From: an uncultured Erysipelotrichaceae bacterium
GTDB taxonomy: Bacteria > Bacillota_I > Bacilli_A > Erysipelotrichales > Erysipelotrichaceae
NCBI GenBank assembly: GCA_927435855.1
Contig: CAKMJZ010000035.1
Location: 1 to 55,034 of the forward strand
Direction of reading: 5' to 3'
Length of the DNA stretch: 55,034 nt
Shown: positions 41,493 through 50,151 of the stretch, one piece after another
How the letters are laid out: the number at the start of each line of letters is the position of its first letter
Position numbering within the stretch: position 1 is the first letter of the stretch
Made by a program: the position numbers and the translations under genes
The notes under the pieces: model-generated
Seen by the model: the letters and a program-made list of their open reading frames with translations, nothing else
What the model was told of the DNA's origin: nothing
Database searches by the model: none

Positions 41493-42439
41493 ATTTTAAC
41501 TCCTTTATTAATTATGAACTCCTTAATTTGTTTTGAAATACCTTTAGCATCCATATTATATTTTTCTTTTAACAAATCATACGGCCCAGAGCTTATATAT
41601 TCATGAGGTAATCCTATTCTTTTCAATGAGATTGGATCATATTCACTAATCAATTCACCGACAACAGCTCCTAAACCGCCCAAGATGTAATGCTCTTCAA
41701 TCGTTATGATTTTTCTTGTCTTTTTAATACTCTTCAATATCATATCCTTATCGATGATGGATACTGTTGGCATCCCAATCACTTCAATCGAAATGCCTTC
41801 ATTTTCCAAGATGCTTACAGCACTCAACACATCAGTTAAAATATATCCGGTGGTTACTAAAGTTGCATCGATACCTTCTTTGATCAACCTTCCCTTCCCT
41901 ATTTCAAACTCTGAATCATCAAATATTCTAGGTATTTTTTGACTGCCAATCCTCATATATACCGGTCCTTGATGATACAACATGGTTTTTACAGCATTAC
42001 GCAATTCCGATATGTCTTGAGGAGCTAAAACAACGAACCCAGGGATCATTCTTGTGATAGCATAATCTTCGAGTGAATGATGGGTTGATCCTAGATCAGA
42101 ATATGTCATCCCCCCATTACGTCCGACAACTTTAACATTCTGTTTCATATAACCTAGATCATTACGCAACATTTCAAATGGTCTTGATGTAACAAATGGA
42201 GCAATTGCACAAAAGACCGGAATTCTCCCAGTAGTAGCCAATCCGGAAGCAATACCAATGACACCCTGTTCCATAATTCCAAACTCAAAGTATCTTTCCG
42301 GAAATTTCTCGGCAAAGTCACCAAAACCGGAGCTTTTGCCACTATCTGCCGATAACACAACAATGCGTTCATCGTTTTCAGCTATTTCAGTTATGATTCT
42401 ACCGAATTCCTTTCGCGGATCAATCATTTCAAGACTCAT
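41489..42439 (-). CDS. transketolase, C-terminal subunit (second pair)
   Basis: 316 residues. Pyrimidine-binding and C-terminal domains of a split transketolase: VVLSADSGKSSGFGDFAEKFPERYFEFGIMEQGVIGIASGLA (with the conserved Glu of FGIMEQ), FVTSRPFEMLRNDLGYMKQNVKVVGRNGG and LVTTGYILTDVLSAVSIL. The ATG at 42439 has AAAGGAGG; the longer frame upstream has no such site. Overlaps the N-terminal subunit gene by 11 nt and the isomerase gene by 4 nt. Confidence 0.92.
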   Translation of the reverse strand: MSLEMIDPRKEFGRIITEIAENDERIVVLSADSGKSSGFGDFAEKFPERYFEFGIMEQGVIGIASGLATTGRIPVFCAIAPFVTSRPFEMLRNDLGYMKQNVKVVGRNGGMTYSDLGSTHHSLEDYAITRMIPGFVVLAPQDISELRNAVKTMLYHQGPVYMRIGSQKIPRIFDDSEFEIGKGRLIKEGIDATLVTTGYILTDVLSAVSILENEGISIEVIGMPTVSIIDKDMILKSIKKTRKIITIEEHYILGGLGAVVGELISEYDPISLKRIGLPHEYISSGPYDLLKEKYNMDAKGISKQIKEFIINKGVKI

Positions 42440-43289
42440 TTTGAAGCCTCCTTTGCAAAATTCTGATTGACTCTTCAATTTCCTCGAAGGCTTGATTAAG
42501 TTCTGACTGGTCAGGCGTCCAATAATGGTAAGCAACTTTCTTCTCTGCAAACGATAATCCTTTGGCTTTAACTGTATGAGCTATGATGGCTGTCGGTTTG
42601 TCTTCACTGATTGGAGTATCAACTAATGCTTTAATAATCTCAGCCATATCGTTTCCATCAATGTCAATAACATTCCAGCCAAAGCTTTCAAATCTTTTGC
42701 CAATGGGGTCCATATTCATGATGTCTTTAGTTTTTCCTGATATTTGCAGTTCGTTATTGTCAATTATTGCAATCAGGTTGCTGAGTTTATACTGTGCAGC
42801 CGCAGCAATTGCCTCCCAATTCGAACCTTCCGGAAGTTCACCATCGCCTGTAACAACAAATACGCGAGCATCATTCTTGTCCAGACGTAAACCTAAGGCC
42901 ATTCCAACAGATATGGAAAGTCCATGTCCCAAAGCTCCAGTGTTTGCTTCGATCCCGGGAAGTTCATGCATATTCGGATGTCCCGGCAAAGGTGTGTCTA
43001 ATGATCCGTAAGTATCCAGAATAGCTTTATTAAAATAACCTCTTTGTGCCAATACGGCATATTGAGCCATACATTTATGCCCGGCCGATAACACAAAGCG
43101 ATCCCTATTAGGGTCCTTTGGATTATGAGGATCAATCTTCATGATGTTAAAATATAAGGCTGTTACAATATCGATACAAGAGAGTGCTCCACCCATATGA
43201 CCACTTTTTCCTGCTTTGATCATCTGTATCACGTTTTTTCGGGAATGCTGTGCATGTAACTGCAATCTTACAAGTTCCGTATCTTTCAT
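42429..43289 (-). CDS. transketolase, N-terminal subunit (second pair)
   Basis: 286 residues. ThDP-binding half: KAGKSGHMGGALSCIDIVTALYFN, LSAGHKCMAQYAVLAQRGYF, LPGHPNMHELPGIEANTGALGHGLSISVGMALGL and the metal motif VTGDGELPEGSNWEAIAAAAQYKLSNLIAIIDNNELQISG. I use the ATG at 43289, which has GAGAGGA in front; an upstream TTG is less likely. Distinct in sequence from the pair at 7.8-9.6 kb, so the two pairs probably serve different pathways. Confidence 0.92.
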   Translation of the reverse strand: MKDTELVRLQLHAQHSRKNVIQMIKAGKSGHMGGALSCIDIVTALYFNIMKIDPHNPKDPNRDRFVLSAGHKCMAQYAVLAQRGYFNKAILDTYGSLDTPLPGHPNMHELPGIEANTGALGHGLSISVGMALGLRLDKNDARVFVVTGDGELPEGSNWEAIAAAAQYKLSNLIAIIDNNELQISGKTKDIMNMDPIGKRFESFGWNVIDIDGNDMAEIIKALVDTPISEDKPTAIIAHTVKAKGLSFAEKKVAYHYWTPDQSELNQAFEEIEESIRILQRRLQNES

Positions 43290-43372
43290 TTTTTTCCTCT
43301 CATCAACTTTCAATATATGTGTATCATAATGGTATATAAGAAGCCTTGGTTTCTGTCATTTATGCCTATACC

Positions 43373-43408
43373 TGTATATACATTATTACGATTTCTCGGT
43401 TTTGTCAA
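43373..43408 (-). promoter_or_regulatory. promoter and GntR operator of the second transketolase operon
   Basis: TTGACA (43408-43403), 17-nt spacer, TAATGT (43385-43380). The perfect palindrome TGTATATACA (43373-43382) overlaps the -10 and the start point; a second related half, GGTATATA, lies at 43331-43338. This is the type of site bound by HutC-class GntR repressors, one of which is encoded divergently. Confidence 0.72.
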
Positions 43409-43599
43409 TACACTGAGAGTTGATTGAATTGAATAAATTGCAATCAACTACCTCGCTATTTCGTGCTTATATTCTAATTGATAATATGTTATTATATTAA
43501 AAACAGACAGAATACGAAAAGAAAACACTGAAAAAAGCTGTGTTTCAGTATTTGTAAAATGTTCTTTAATGACAACAAGCAATAAAAGGAGAGCAGAAC

Positions 43600-44334
43600 A
43601 TGGTCCTTAAAAAAACTAGCCATATTCCTCTATGGGAACAACTTCATCAAATCATAATTACGAAAATCCAAAATGATTGGGAGCCGGGCGACAAAATCCC
43701 TTCAGAAAATGAATTAAGCAGAGAGTACGAGTTAAGTCGAATGACTGTCAGAGCAGTGTTAACACGATTGGTTGAACATGGTCTGCTTTATCGAGTCCCT
43801 GGTAAGGGTACCTTCGTTTCCGAGAAGAAAAATATCATTACACCACTTCCCTTCATGGGAATACGTGAACAACTTGAAGATCAAGGTGTTCAGATAAATA
43901 CGGTCGTACTTCGTAATGAAAAAGTAAAACTTACCGAAAGAATTGCTAACATTTTAGGTGTTCCTGTTGGGACGAGGGTCCACTTGGTCGAACGGTTGCG
44001 TTACATTGGTGATGAAACATTGAGTGCCCATCGCTCTTATTTGAAAATCGATGGAACTTTCTTGATAAAACATGCGGAAAGACTCATCAGTGACCAATTA
44101 TGTGTCATTTTGGAAGATTCTTACAAGATTCGACCGACAATGATCAAAGAAACGTTGGAGTCAGTTTATGCGACAACCAAGCTAAGTAAAAAACTCGGAG
44201 TTGATGACACATATCCGCTACTGTATTTAAAGGACTATAAATATCAGAACAGTGAAATTTTCGAATATTCTGAAGTTTACATTAAAGCAGACAAAATCAA
44301 GCTCGCATTTGAATTCAACATTGAAAGCAGGTAA
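43600..44334 (+). CDS. GntR-family (HutC/UTRA) transcriptional repressor
   Basis: 244 residues. N-terminal GntR winged helix (PLWEQLHQIIITKIQNDWEPGDKIPSENELSREYELSRMTVRAVLTRLVEHGLLYRVPGKGTFVS), then a UTRA ligand domain (about 90-240; LGVPVGTRVHLVERLRYIGDETLSAHRSYL and the final YSEVYIKADKIKLAFEF). Divergent from the transketolase-isomerase operon and likely its repressor, released by a phosphorylated sugar. AAGGAG site in front. Confidence 0.93.
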   Translation: MVLKKTSHIPLWEQLHQIIITKIQNDWEPGDKIPSENELSREYELSRMTVRAVLTRLVEHGLLYRVPGKGTFVSEKKNIITPLPFMGIREQLEDQGVQINTVVLRNEKVKLTERIANILGVPVGTRVHLVERLRYIGDETLSAHRSYLKIDGTFLIKHAERLISDQLCVILEDSYKIRPTMIKETLESVYATTKLSKKLGVDDTYPLLYLKDYKYQNSEIFEYSEVYIKADKIKLAFEFNIESR

Positions 44335-44352
44335 CACATACCTGTTTTTTTT
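44328..44352 (+). terminator. terminator of the GntR/UTRA gene
   Basis: CAGGTA (44328-44333) / TACCTG (44339-44344) followed by eight T. The stop codon overlaps the stem. Confidence 0.85.
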
Positions 44353-44899
44353 ATTTATCTCAAAGGCGGAATTTCTATTGAATATAGAAAAAGCGGTATC
44401 ACTCAAGTAAAAATGAATGGCCATTTAACAATCGAAATTTCGCATATTATTTATAGAAAAAGAGTAAAGAGAAACGAAAATTCATATTTATTTGAATATT
44501 ATCGGGTAAGAATGCTCCCCAGCACTCTTACCCGACTCTTATCCCCCACAACACTATTATGACAATTTTCTTTTAACAAGCGAAGATGCTTGTTTGAAAA
44601 AAGGAAAGAACCGAATCAAATCGGTTCTTTTCCTTTGAGTGCATGGATCAATCGCTCGAGCTAGGGTATTTAATTGGACACTTGTTAAATCTTATATTAC
44701 CCAAATTATTTTCAAAACACTCGAAAACCAGTGTTCATAATCTTTTCGCCTTAAGCAAATCCCGGTTCTACATACTACAAGCTTTCTCATATTGTTTAGA
44801 AATCAAAACTCCGCGCTTAATTTTCAATAAAAATATTAAGTATGCATGATCTGCACCCTGTTCAAATCATCTTGAAGCTTTCAATTCGATTACTAATGT
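44353..44899. other. 547-bp gene-free stretch with three hairpins
   Basis: No coding frame convinces me. It holds a long hairpin with TCGGGTAAG/CTTACCCGA arms (44502-44535), an AACAAGC/GCTTGTT hairpin (44575-44594) and the terminator hairpin at 44597-44636. A segment near 44673-44688 (TTGGACACTTGTTAAA) resembles the ends of some IS3-type elements, which may mark a decayed insertion. Confidence 0.4.
44597..44636 (-). terminator. terminator hairpin downstream of the EamA gene
   Basis: A 12-bp stem with one bulge (GGAAAGAACCGA at 44603-44614 pairing with TCGGTTC-TTTTCC at 44621-44633), followed by a six-U tract on the minus strand. It is about 260 nt from the EamA stop codon. A weaker plus-strand U tract makes bidirectional action possible. 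Confidence 0.7.
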
Positions 44900-45793
44900 T
44901 TATGTTCCATGTACATTGGCTACCCGGTCAGTTCTTATGGTTAAAGTAATAAATGTAGATCCCAGAATTAATAGTCCTCCCAATCCTTGAACAAACGTCA
45001 ACGACTCACTCGCCAAGAAATATCCGAAAATCAGGGCAAAAGCAGGATCGAGATAAGTAAACTGAGCGACCGTGGATGCCGAGCAGGTTTTATAACTTTG
45101 AAAATAACCGATGTATGCCAGTCCGGTATGAAAAACTCCAAGAATCAATAACAAAATCCAAGCGATGGATGTCATTCCACCAAACTGTATGAATGCATTG
45201 GAGCCTATCACAAACGGGAAGAGCACGATCATAGTAAAAAACAACTGAATAAAGGCTACAGCTTCTCCACTAAGATGAGTTGCGTACTTTCGATTGATGA
45301 TTACAATCAATGCATACAAGATTCCTGAGAAAGTTGCGGCCATAATTCCTAAGAATGCGGCATCGCTAAAGTCTATGGATTGACCGATGATCAGTACGAA
45401 TCCTAAAAAAGCTATGAAGATCGTAATTAATTGAAACTTCGTGATTCTCTCTTTTAGCAAAATCGGCGATAAAATCAAAACGTAGATCGGACACATATTG
45501 TAAATAAAGGTAACGTTGGCAATACTGGTCAAACGGAATCCTGCAAAAAACAGTACCCATGCCAAACCAATCAATACCCCGCTTATCATTAATGGGATAT
45601 TTTCTTTTCGAAAACAATCTCTTAAGGACAAACCGCTCATCTTAACACCAAACATCAAAATCGGCAAAGCAATGACTGCTCTTGAAAAAGCTAATAACAA
45701 AGAAGATATCGGGATACTGCGAACAAAAATCCCTAACGAACCCCATAAGGCCATGACGACGATCAATATCAGTTTATGTTTGATCATCCTCAA
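44900..45793 (-). CDS. EamA-family (DMT superfamily) transporter
   Basis: 297 residues with ten predicted membrane helices in two EamA repeats (ALWGSLGIFVRSIPISSLLLAFSRAVIALP; ATFSGILYALIVIINRKYA; VAQFTYLDPAFALIFGYFLASESLTFVQGLGGLLILGSTF). Such proteins export or import amino acids or metabolites; the substrate is unknown. The start overlaps the end of rmuC by 20 nt, so they are co-transcribed. Confidence 0.9.
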   Translation of the reverse strand: MRMIKHKLILIVVMALWGSLGIFVRSIPISSLLLAFSRAVIALPILMFGVKMSGLSLRDCFRKENIPLMISGVLIGLAWVLFFAGFRLTSIANVTFIYNMCPIYVLILSPILLKERITKFQLITIFIAFLGFVLIIGQSIDFSDAAFLGIMAATFSGILYALIVIINRKYATHLSGEAVAFIQLFFTMIVLFPFVIGSNAFIQFGGMTSIAWILLLILGVFHTGLAYIGYFQSYKTCSASTVAQFTYLDPAFALIFGYFLASESLTFVQGLGGLLILGSTFITLTIRTDRVANVHGT

Positions 45794-47096
45794 TATCCTC
45801 TTCCATTACTGTTTCGATTTCTATTGGTGTCGAAGAAGGCAATACCTGAACATCACGCAAACGACGTTCAATGGCTCTTGAACGCGTTGAAGCCTGATCG
45901 ATTACATTGGTTGCTTCTTGAAGTTTCTTTTTCGTTCTATCTAACACTGAACCAAAATTGCCAAACTCGGTTTTAACAGCACTCAACAGCTCCCATACTT
46001 CACTGGAGCGTTTCTCGATGGCCAGAGTTCTGAATCCCATTTGTAAACTGCTCAAAAAGGCAACCAGGTTGGAAGGTCCCACGACCGTGATTTTGTGTTC
46101 GCGTTGCAAATATTCAAAGAGTCCGGGGCGACGTAAAACCTCTGCATACAATCCTTCCGTAGGAACAAACATAATACCAAAGTCCGTCGTCGTCGGAGGA
46201 TTGAGGTACTTTGTTTGAATATCTTTCGCATTTTTCTTAACACTGTTTTCAAATGATTTTAATACTGATTCCAAATTGGTATTGGTATCATACGCCTCAA
46301 CCAATCGTTGATAATCCTCCATCGGGAATTTTGAATCAATCGGTAACAATACCGGTTTGTCATCCGAGTTTCGACCAGGCATAACAATCGCAAACTCGAC
46401 TCTCTCATTGGTATCTGGGTTACACTGTGCATTCTTTTCATATTGAGTCGGTGATAGCACCTGTTCTAAAATCGTGCCTAATTGTATTTCACCTAACGTT
46501 CCACGAGTTTTGACATTGGTTAGCACTCTCTTCAAATCGCCGACGCCGGTGGCCAGTGTTTGCATTTCACCAAGTCCCTGTTGAACCATGTCTAAGCGTT
46601 CGCTAATGAGTTTGAACGACTCATTAAAACGCTTTTCTACAGATGCCTGTAACTTCTCATCAACTGTTACGCGCATTTCCTCAAGTTTTTTCTCATTGTT
46701 GTTTTGAATGGATTCCAACCGTTTTTCGATAGCTTCACGAACTTTTTCAAGTGAATCCGCTTGTCTATTCGAAAGACTGTCAAATTTCTCTGATTGCATT
46801 TTATTAAGTTCAAGTAAACTGTTTTGCAAGATGTCTTGAAAGTGCTTCAAAACCATCGCCAGTTCCTGACGGTTTTCTTTAAACTGACCCGAAAATTCTT
46901 CCCTGTTTTGAATGCTGTCATCTCGATTCAACCGTTCCAATCGTTGGATGTCATTGCCAGTATTTTCCAGTTTCACGTTTATCTGGTTGATTTTCTCAAG
47001 CGTTTCGACTTTGGAGGACTTCTTCATCCAGATCATAAGAATAATCAGTTGAACGATTGCCAATACAAGAACGATTGCGATAAGTATATCTGTCAT
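45774..47096 (-). CDS. rmuC: RmuC-type DNA recombination protein
   Basis: 440 residues. N-terminal membrane helix (about 3-25), a long coiled coil (about 30-190), then the RmuC nuclease-like domain: TRGTLGEIQLGTILEQVLSPTQYEKN, VLLPIDSKFPMEDYQRLVEA, TTDFGIMFVPTEGLYAEVLRRPGLFEYLQREHKITVVGPSNLVAFLSSLQMGF. RmuC limits recombination at inverted repeats; the PD-(D/E)XK-like core fits a nuclease. Confidence 0.93.
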   Translation of the reverse strand: MTDILIAIVLVLAIVQLIILMIWMKKSSKVETLEKINQINVKLENTGNDIQRLERLNRDDSIQNREEFSGQFKENRQELAMVLKHFQDILQNSLLELNKMQSEKFDSLSNRQADSLEKVREAIEKRLESIQNNNEKKLEEMRVTVDEKLQASVEKRFNESFKLISERLDMVQQGLGEMQTLATGVGDLKRVLTNVKTRGTLGEIQLGTILEQVLSPTQYEKNAQCNPDTNERVEFAIVMPGRNSDDKPVLLPIDSKFPMEDYQRLVEAYDTNTNLESVLKSFENSVKKNAKDIQTKYLNPPTTTDFGIMFVPTEGLYAEVLRRPGLFEYLQREHKITVVGPSNLVAFLSSLQMGFRTLAIEKRSSEVWELLSAVKTEFGNFGSVLDRTKKKLQEATNVIDQASTRSRAIERRLRDVQVLPSSTPIEIETVMEEDIEDDQT

Positions 47097-47214
47097 AGTA
47101 TCCCCTGCCTTTTAATCATTATAAAGCTTTTTGAGAGTGTTCGTAGATGATTTTTCGAATTTTCGGTGATTTCTTCATTTTTCTTCGATACCAACATGTG
47201 ATTTGCACACTTTC

Positions 47215-47243
47215 TTGTATAACGTCATTCTCTCTTTTATAAT
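47215..47243 (+). promoter_or_regulatory. promoter of the NERD-helicase gene
   Basis: TTGTAT (47215-47220), 17-nt spacer, TATAAT (47238-47243), 23 nt before the ATG. Confidence 0.65.
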
Positions 47244-47266
47244 GAAAGAAAAGTGAGGTACTTTTT

Positions 47267-48955
47267 ATGGCCACTATGTATCCCAGTGCTTTACCGGAAA
47301 CATTTGTCAGAAAAGATCGAGGCGAAGGAAAACTTTTTGAATTGCTCAAAAAACAACTTAATAATGATTGGATTGTCTATCACAGTGTTTACTGGCACGG
47401 CAAACCAACACCGCATAGCAAACGTCGAGATGGCGAGACGGATTTCATCTGCACTCATCCCAAATACGGGATTTTGATTATAGAAGTTAAAGGCGGTGTT
47501 CAGATATTTTTTGAGCCTCAAAGCGGTCAATGGCGATCGGCTGATCTAGATTTGGATGTCAATACGATTACAAACCCTTATCACCAGGCTCGCTCTAACA
47601 AGTACGCTTTGATAGAAGCACTCTGTCAGTTACCTGGATGGTATCAGTATAATGATGTTGATATCAACCAAAACATCAATATCGGATATTGCATCGTGTT
47701 TACCGATGTCAATCGGATTCAAGGTCAACTTCCCATGGAAGCTAAAAAAGAGTTTACATTATTTGAACATCATTGCAGTGATTTAAGCAAACATCTTGTC
47801 AAAGTTCTTGATTATTTCAAAGAGGATAAGCCTTTTAGTCAGTCACTGACACAAAAAGCCCATTTGGATTTGCAAAAGGCATATGCCCCTAGTTTCGTAT
47901 TAGATCGAAAACTTTCGCATTGGATCAGCGATGAAGAGAAAATCGTTTTTGAGCTTAGCGAACAACAGTACCGATTTCTTGATTTAATTCGCTATTTGCC
48001 TAAAGCTTCCATCTTTGGATGTGCAGGTTCTGGTAAAACCTTGTTAGCAACTCGCAAAGCCGAACTTTCAGCAAAGAATAATCTACGGACGCTACTGGTT
48101 TGTTATAATCAAATTCTAGGCGATCAATTTCGGAAATTTGCCTTGGATAAAGAACATCTCATTGCAGGAAATTTCCATCCGTTTATTAATGAGCAGTTAG
48201 GTAATACTTTGAATGAAGATGTACTTTATCAAGATGCACTGCTACGCGACACGGTCTTTACTCATGAAATCGAGTTGTTTGACTGTATCATTATCGATGA
48301 AGCTCAAGACTTTAACGCCATACATTTGGAAATATTGTTGTTTCTATTAAAGGAAAACGGTTTGATATATTACTTTTGGGATGCAAATCAGAAAATTATC
48401 CGAACGGATTTGAATATTCCACTAGATATACCTCAGTTAGTTTTAGATACTAACCTTCGAAATACGAAATATATCTTTGATTTCGTCAAACCTCACTATT
48501 ATCAGCAGATTGACTTAAACCATCGTGGTCCAATGGGTCGGTTGGTGGTGATTACTGATCCGGTCGATCATCAAAACAAATCGGAGTTATTTTCGCGGCT
48601 TCGCACGGAAATCAATAAACTCTTAATCAATGATGGAGTCAAACCCAAGGACATTACCATTATTACGATGAAATCCAAAGGTAAGTCGTGGTTGAAAGAG
48701 TTATTGATGGACAATGTCGTATTCACGTATTTTGAGAATGATTGTGAGGAAAACACGATTCGGATTGATACCAATCGCCGATTTAAAGGTATGGAGTCGA
48801 GCATCGTGATTGCTTGTGAGTTAGATGATGAAAAAAGCATGGCGAATGATGAGTTGTGGCATGATATGTGCTATGTGTCTTTTTCTAGGGCGAAGAATCA
48901 CTTGATCATTATTCCAACAGACAATACGATTGATCGATTCTTAAATGTAAACTAG
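47267..48955 (+). CDS. NERD nuclease domain - superfamily 1 helicase protein
   Basis: 562 residues. Residues about 15-170 are a NERD (nuclease-related) domain with the expected catalytic pattern E-x-D...E-x-K (DGETDFICTHPKYGILIIEVKGG). The rest is a UvrD/DNA2-like helicase: Walker A FGCAGSGKTLLA (Lys257), Walker B IIIDEAQDF, the Arg-rich LDTNLRNT motif, RFKGMESSIVIAC and the final YVSFSRAKNHLIII. Proteins of this layout occur in phage defence (for example Nhi of staphylococci) and in general DNA repair. It has its own promoter and terminator and no partner gene. Confidence 0.88.
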   Translation: MATMYPSALPETFVRKDRGEGKLFELLKKQLNNDWIVYHSVYWHGKPTPHSKRRDGETDFICTHPKYGILIIEVKGGVQIFFEPQSGQWRSADLDLDVNTITNPYHQARSNKYALIEALCQLPGWYQYNDVDINQNINIGYCIVFTDVNRIQGQLPMEAKKEFTLFEHHCSDLSKHLVKVLDYFKEDKPFSQSLTQKAHLDLQKAYAPSFVLDRKLSHWISDEEKIVFELSEQQYRFLDLIRYLPKASIFGCAGSGKTLLATRKAELSAKNNLRTLLVCYNQILGDQFRKFALDKEHLIAGNFHPFINEQLGNTLNEDVLYQDALLRDTVFTHEIELFDCIIIDEAQDFNAIHLEILLFLLKENGLIYYFWDANQKIIRTDLNIPLDIPQLVLDTNLRNTKYIFDFVKPHYYQQIDLNHRGPMGRLVVITDPVDHQNKSELFSRLRTEINKLLINDGVKPKDITIITMKSKGKSWLKELLMDNVVFTYFENDCEENTIRIDTNRRFKGMESSIVIACELDDEKSMANDELWHDMCYVSFSRAKNHLIIIPTDNTIDRFLNVN

Positions 48956-48971
48956 CCAATGGCTAGTTTAC
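48947..48971. terminator. shared terminator between convergent genes
   Basis: Perfect 12-bp inverted repeat GTAAACTAGCCA/TGGCTAGTTTAC around one central base. It overlaps the 3' ends of both the NERD-helicase and the dehydrogenase genes. U tracts are weak (TTTACTTTG on plus). Confidence 0.65.
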
Positions 48972-49913
48972 TTTGTTTTGATCAACTCCACTAAGAAACT
49001 GTTTCAAATTATCAGCCGCAATACTAAGCAGGCGTTCTCTGGCTTCCTTGGGTGCCCAAGCAATATGCGGTGTGATCAAGCAATTTTCTAATGGTATTAG
49101 TGGATTATCACTTGCCGGTGGCTCTTGCGTTAATACGTCTAGTCCGGCGGCTTTTACCTTTTTAGAAATTAGGGCCTGGGCTAAGTCATTTTCATTAATT
49201 AGGGGTCCTCTGGATGTGTTGATTAAAATGACTCCATCCTTCATCCTTGAAATTGAATGTTTGTTAATGATTTCTTTGGTATCATCAAAAAGAGGTACAT
49301 GTAAGGTGATGATATCGCTACGCTCAAACAGCTCTTCTATAGAAACCTTTTCTACGATTCCATCATGATTGGTTCTGCCTCTGTCATATGCGATAACGTT
49401 CATACCAAAGGCCTTTGCGATAATGGCGGATTGTTTGCCAATTCTGCCATATCCTAAAACACCGAAAGTCTTGTTTGCAAGTTCCATCAGCGGGTAGTCC
49501 CAATAGCAGAAATCAATACTTTTTGACCAGCGTCCGGATTTCACCGTTTGATCATGATGACCAACGTGAGCTGTTATTTCCAACAATAAAGAAAAAACGT
49601 GTTGGGCAACGGAATTTGTACTATATCCGGGCACATTGGTAACGACAATTCCCTTCTCTTTAGCAGCAACGACATCGACGACGTTATAGCCAGTAGCGAG
49701 GACTCCTATGTACTTAACATTATTTAACTGATGAATAGTTTCTTTGTTGATTACGGTTTTATTGGTCAGTAATACATCCGCATCTTTTACCCGTTTAACT
49801 ATTTCCCATTGATCGGTGCGATCATATACTGTCAACTCACCAATCTCAGTAAACTTATCCCACGAAAGATCATGGGGATTGCATGTGTATCCATCTAAAA
49901 TTACGATTTTCAT
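48963..49913 (-). CDS. D-2-hydroxyacid dehydrogenase (glycerate/hydroxypyruvate reductase-like)
   Basis: 316 residues. NAD-binding GYGRIG motif (TFGVLGYGRIGKQSAIIA), catalytic Arg (INTSRGPLINENDL), Glu (LDVLTQEPPASDNPL) and His (ITPHIAWAP). It reduces a 2-keto acid such as hydroxypyruvate or glyoxylate to the D-hydroxy acid, or the reverse. The ATG at 49913 follows GGGAGA; a TTG upstream would add five residues. It could supply glycerate to the kinase encoded at 37 kb, by inference only. Confidence 0.9.
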   Translation of the reverse strand: MKIVILDGYTCNPHDLSWDKFTEIGELTVYDRTDQWEIVKRVKDADVLLTNKTVINKETIHQLNNVKYIGVLATGYNVVDVVAAKEKGIVVTNVPGYSTNSVAQHVFSLLLEITAHVGHHDQTVKSGRWSKSIDFCYWDYPLMELANKTFGVLGYGRIGKQSAIIAKAFGMNVIAYDRGRTNHDGIVEKVSIEELFERSDIITLHVPLFDDTKEIINKHSISRMKDGVILINTSRGPLINENDLAQALISKKVKAAGLDVLTQEPPASDNPLIPLENCLITPHIAWAPKEARERLLSIAADNLKQFLSGVDQNKVN

Positions 49914-49932
49914 ATGTTTTTCTCCCAATAAT

Positions 49933-49961
49933 ATATTACACTATATTTGAAAAACTTACAA
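49933..49961 (-). promoter_or_regulatory. promoter of the hydroxyacid dehydrogenase gene
   Basis: TTGTAA (49961-49956), 17-nt spacer, TAATAT (49938-49933), 20 nt before the ATG. Confidence 0.55.
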
Positions 49962-50022
49962 AGTACGCCCGCTATTCACAACAAGTAGAATTTCATGGAT
50001 TGCGCTAGTTTTTTCACAATCA

Positions 50023-50051
50023 TTTACATTTGAAAGCGATTGCAGTATTAT
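50023..50051 (+). promoter_or_regulatory. promoter of the glycerol-3-phosphate dehydrogenase operon with cre site
   Basis: TTTACA (50023-50028), 17-nt spacer, TATTAT (50046-50051). Lying exactly in the spacer, TGAAAGCGATTGCA (50031-50044) matches the cre consensus at 13 of 14 positions. Repression by CcpA in the presence of preferred sugars is expected. Confidence 0.75.
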
Positions 50052-50077
50052 ATAAGTACAAGTTAATATGCGATCAG

Positions 50078-50128
50078 AGACACCTGAGATTTCGGAATAC
50101 TATATTCTATCTTTCTGGTGTCTTTTTA
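50078..50128 (+). terminator. leader terminator in front of the glp operon (possible antitermination control)
   Basis: In the ~100-nt leader AGACACC (50078-50084) pairs with GGTGTCT (50117-50123), with inner pairs AGAT/ATCT and GAATA/TATTC, followed by TTTTT and then, about 13 nt later, the ribosome binding site. In Bacillus glpF and glpD leaders the antiterminator protein GlpP with glycerol-3-phosphate opens such a terminator; the same logic is likely here. Confidence 0.65.
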
Positions 50129-50151
50129 TGTCGTATGGAGGAAAAGATAAT

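Noticed and set aside
44643-44849. 68-codon plus-strand frame in the gap before the EamA gene
   Set aside because: No ribosome binding site and no domain; the sequence looks like non-coding or decayed DNA.
50068-50151. N-terminal extension of the GlpA-like protein
   Set aside because: It would translate the leader terminator; the FAD motif begins right after the ATG at 50152, which has a good GGAGG site.
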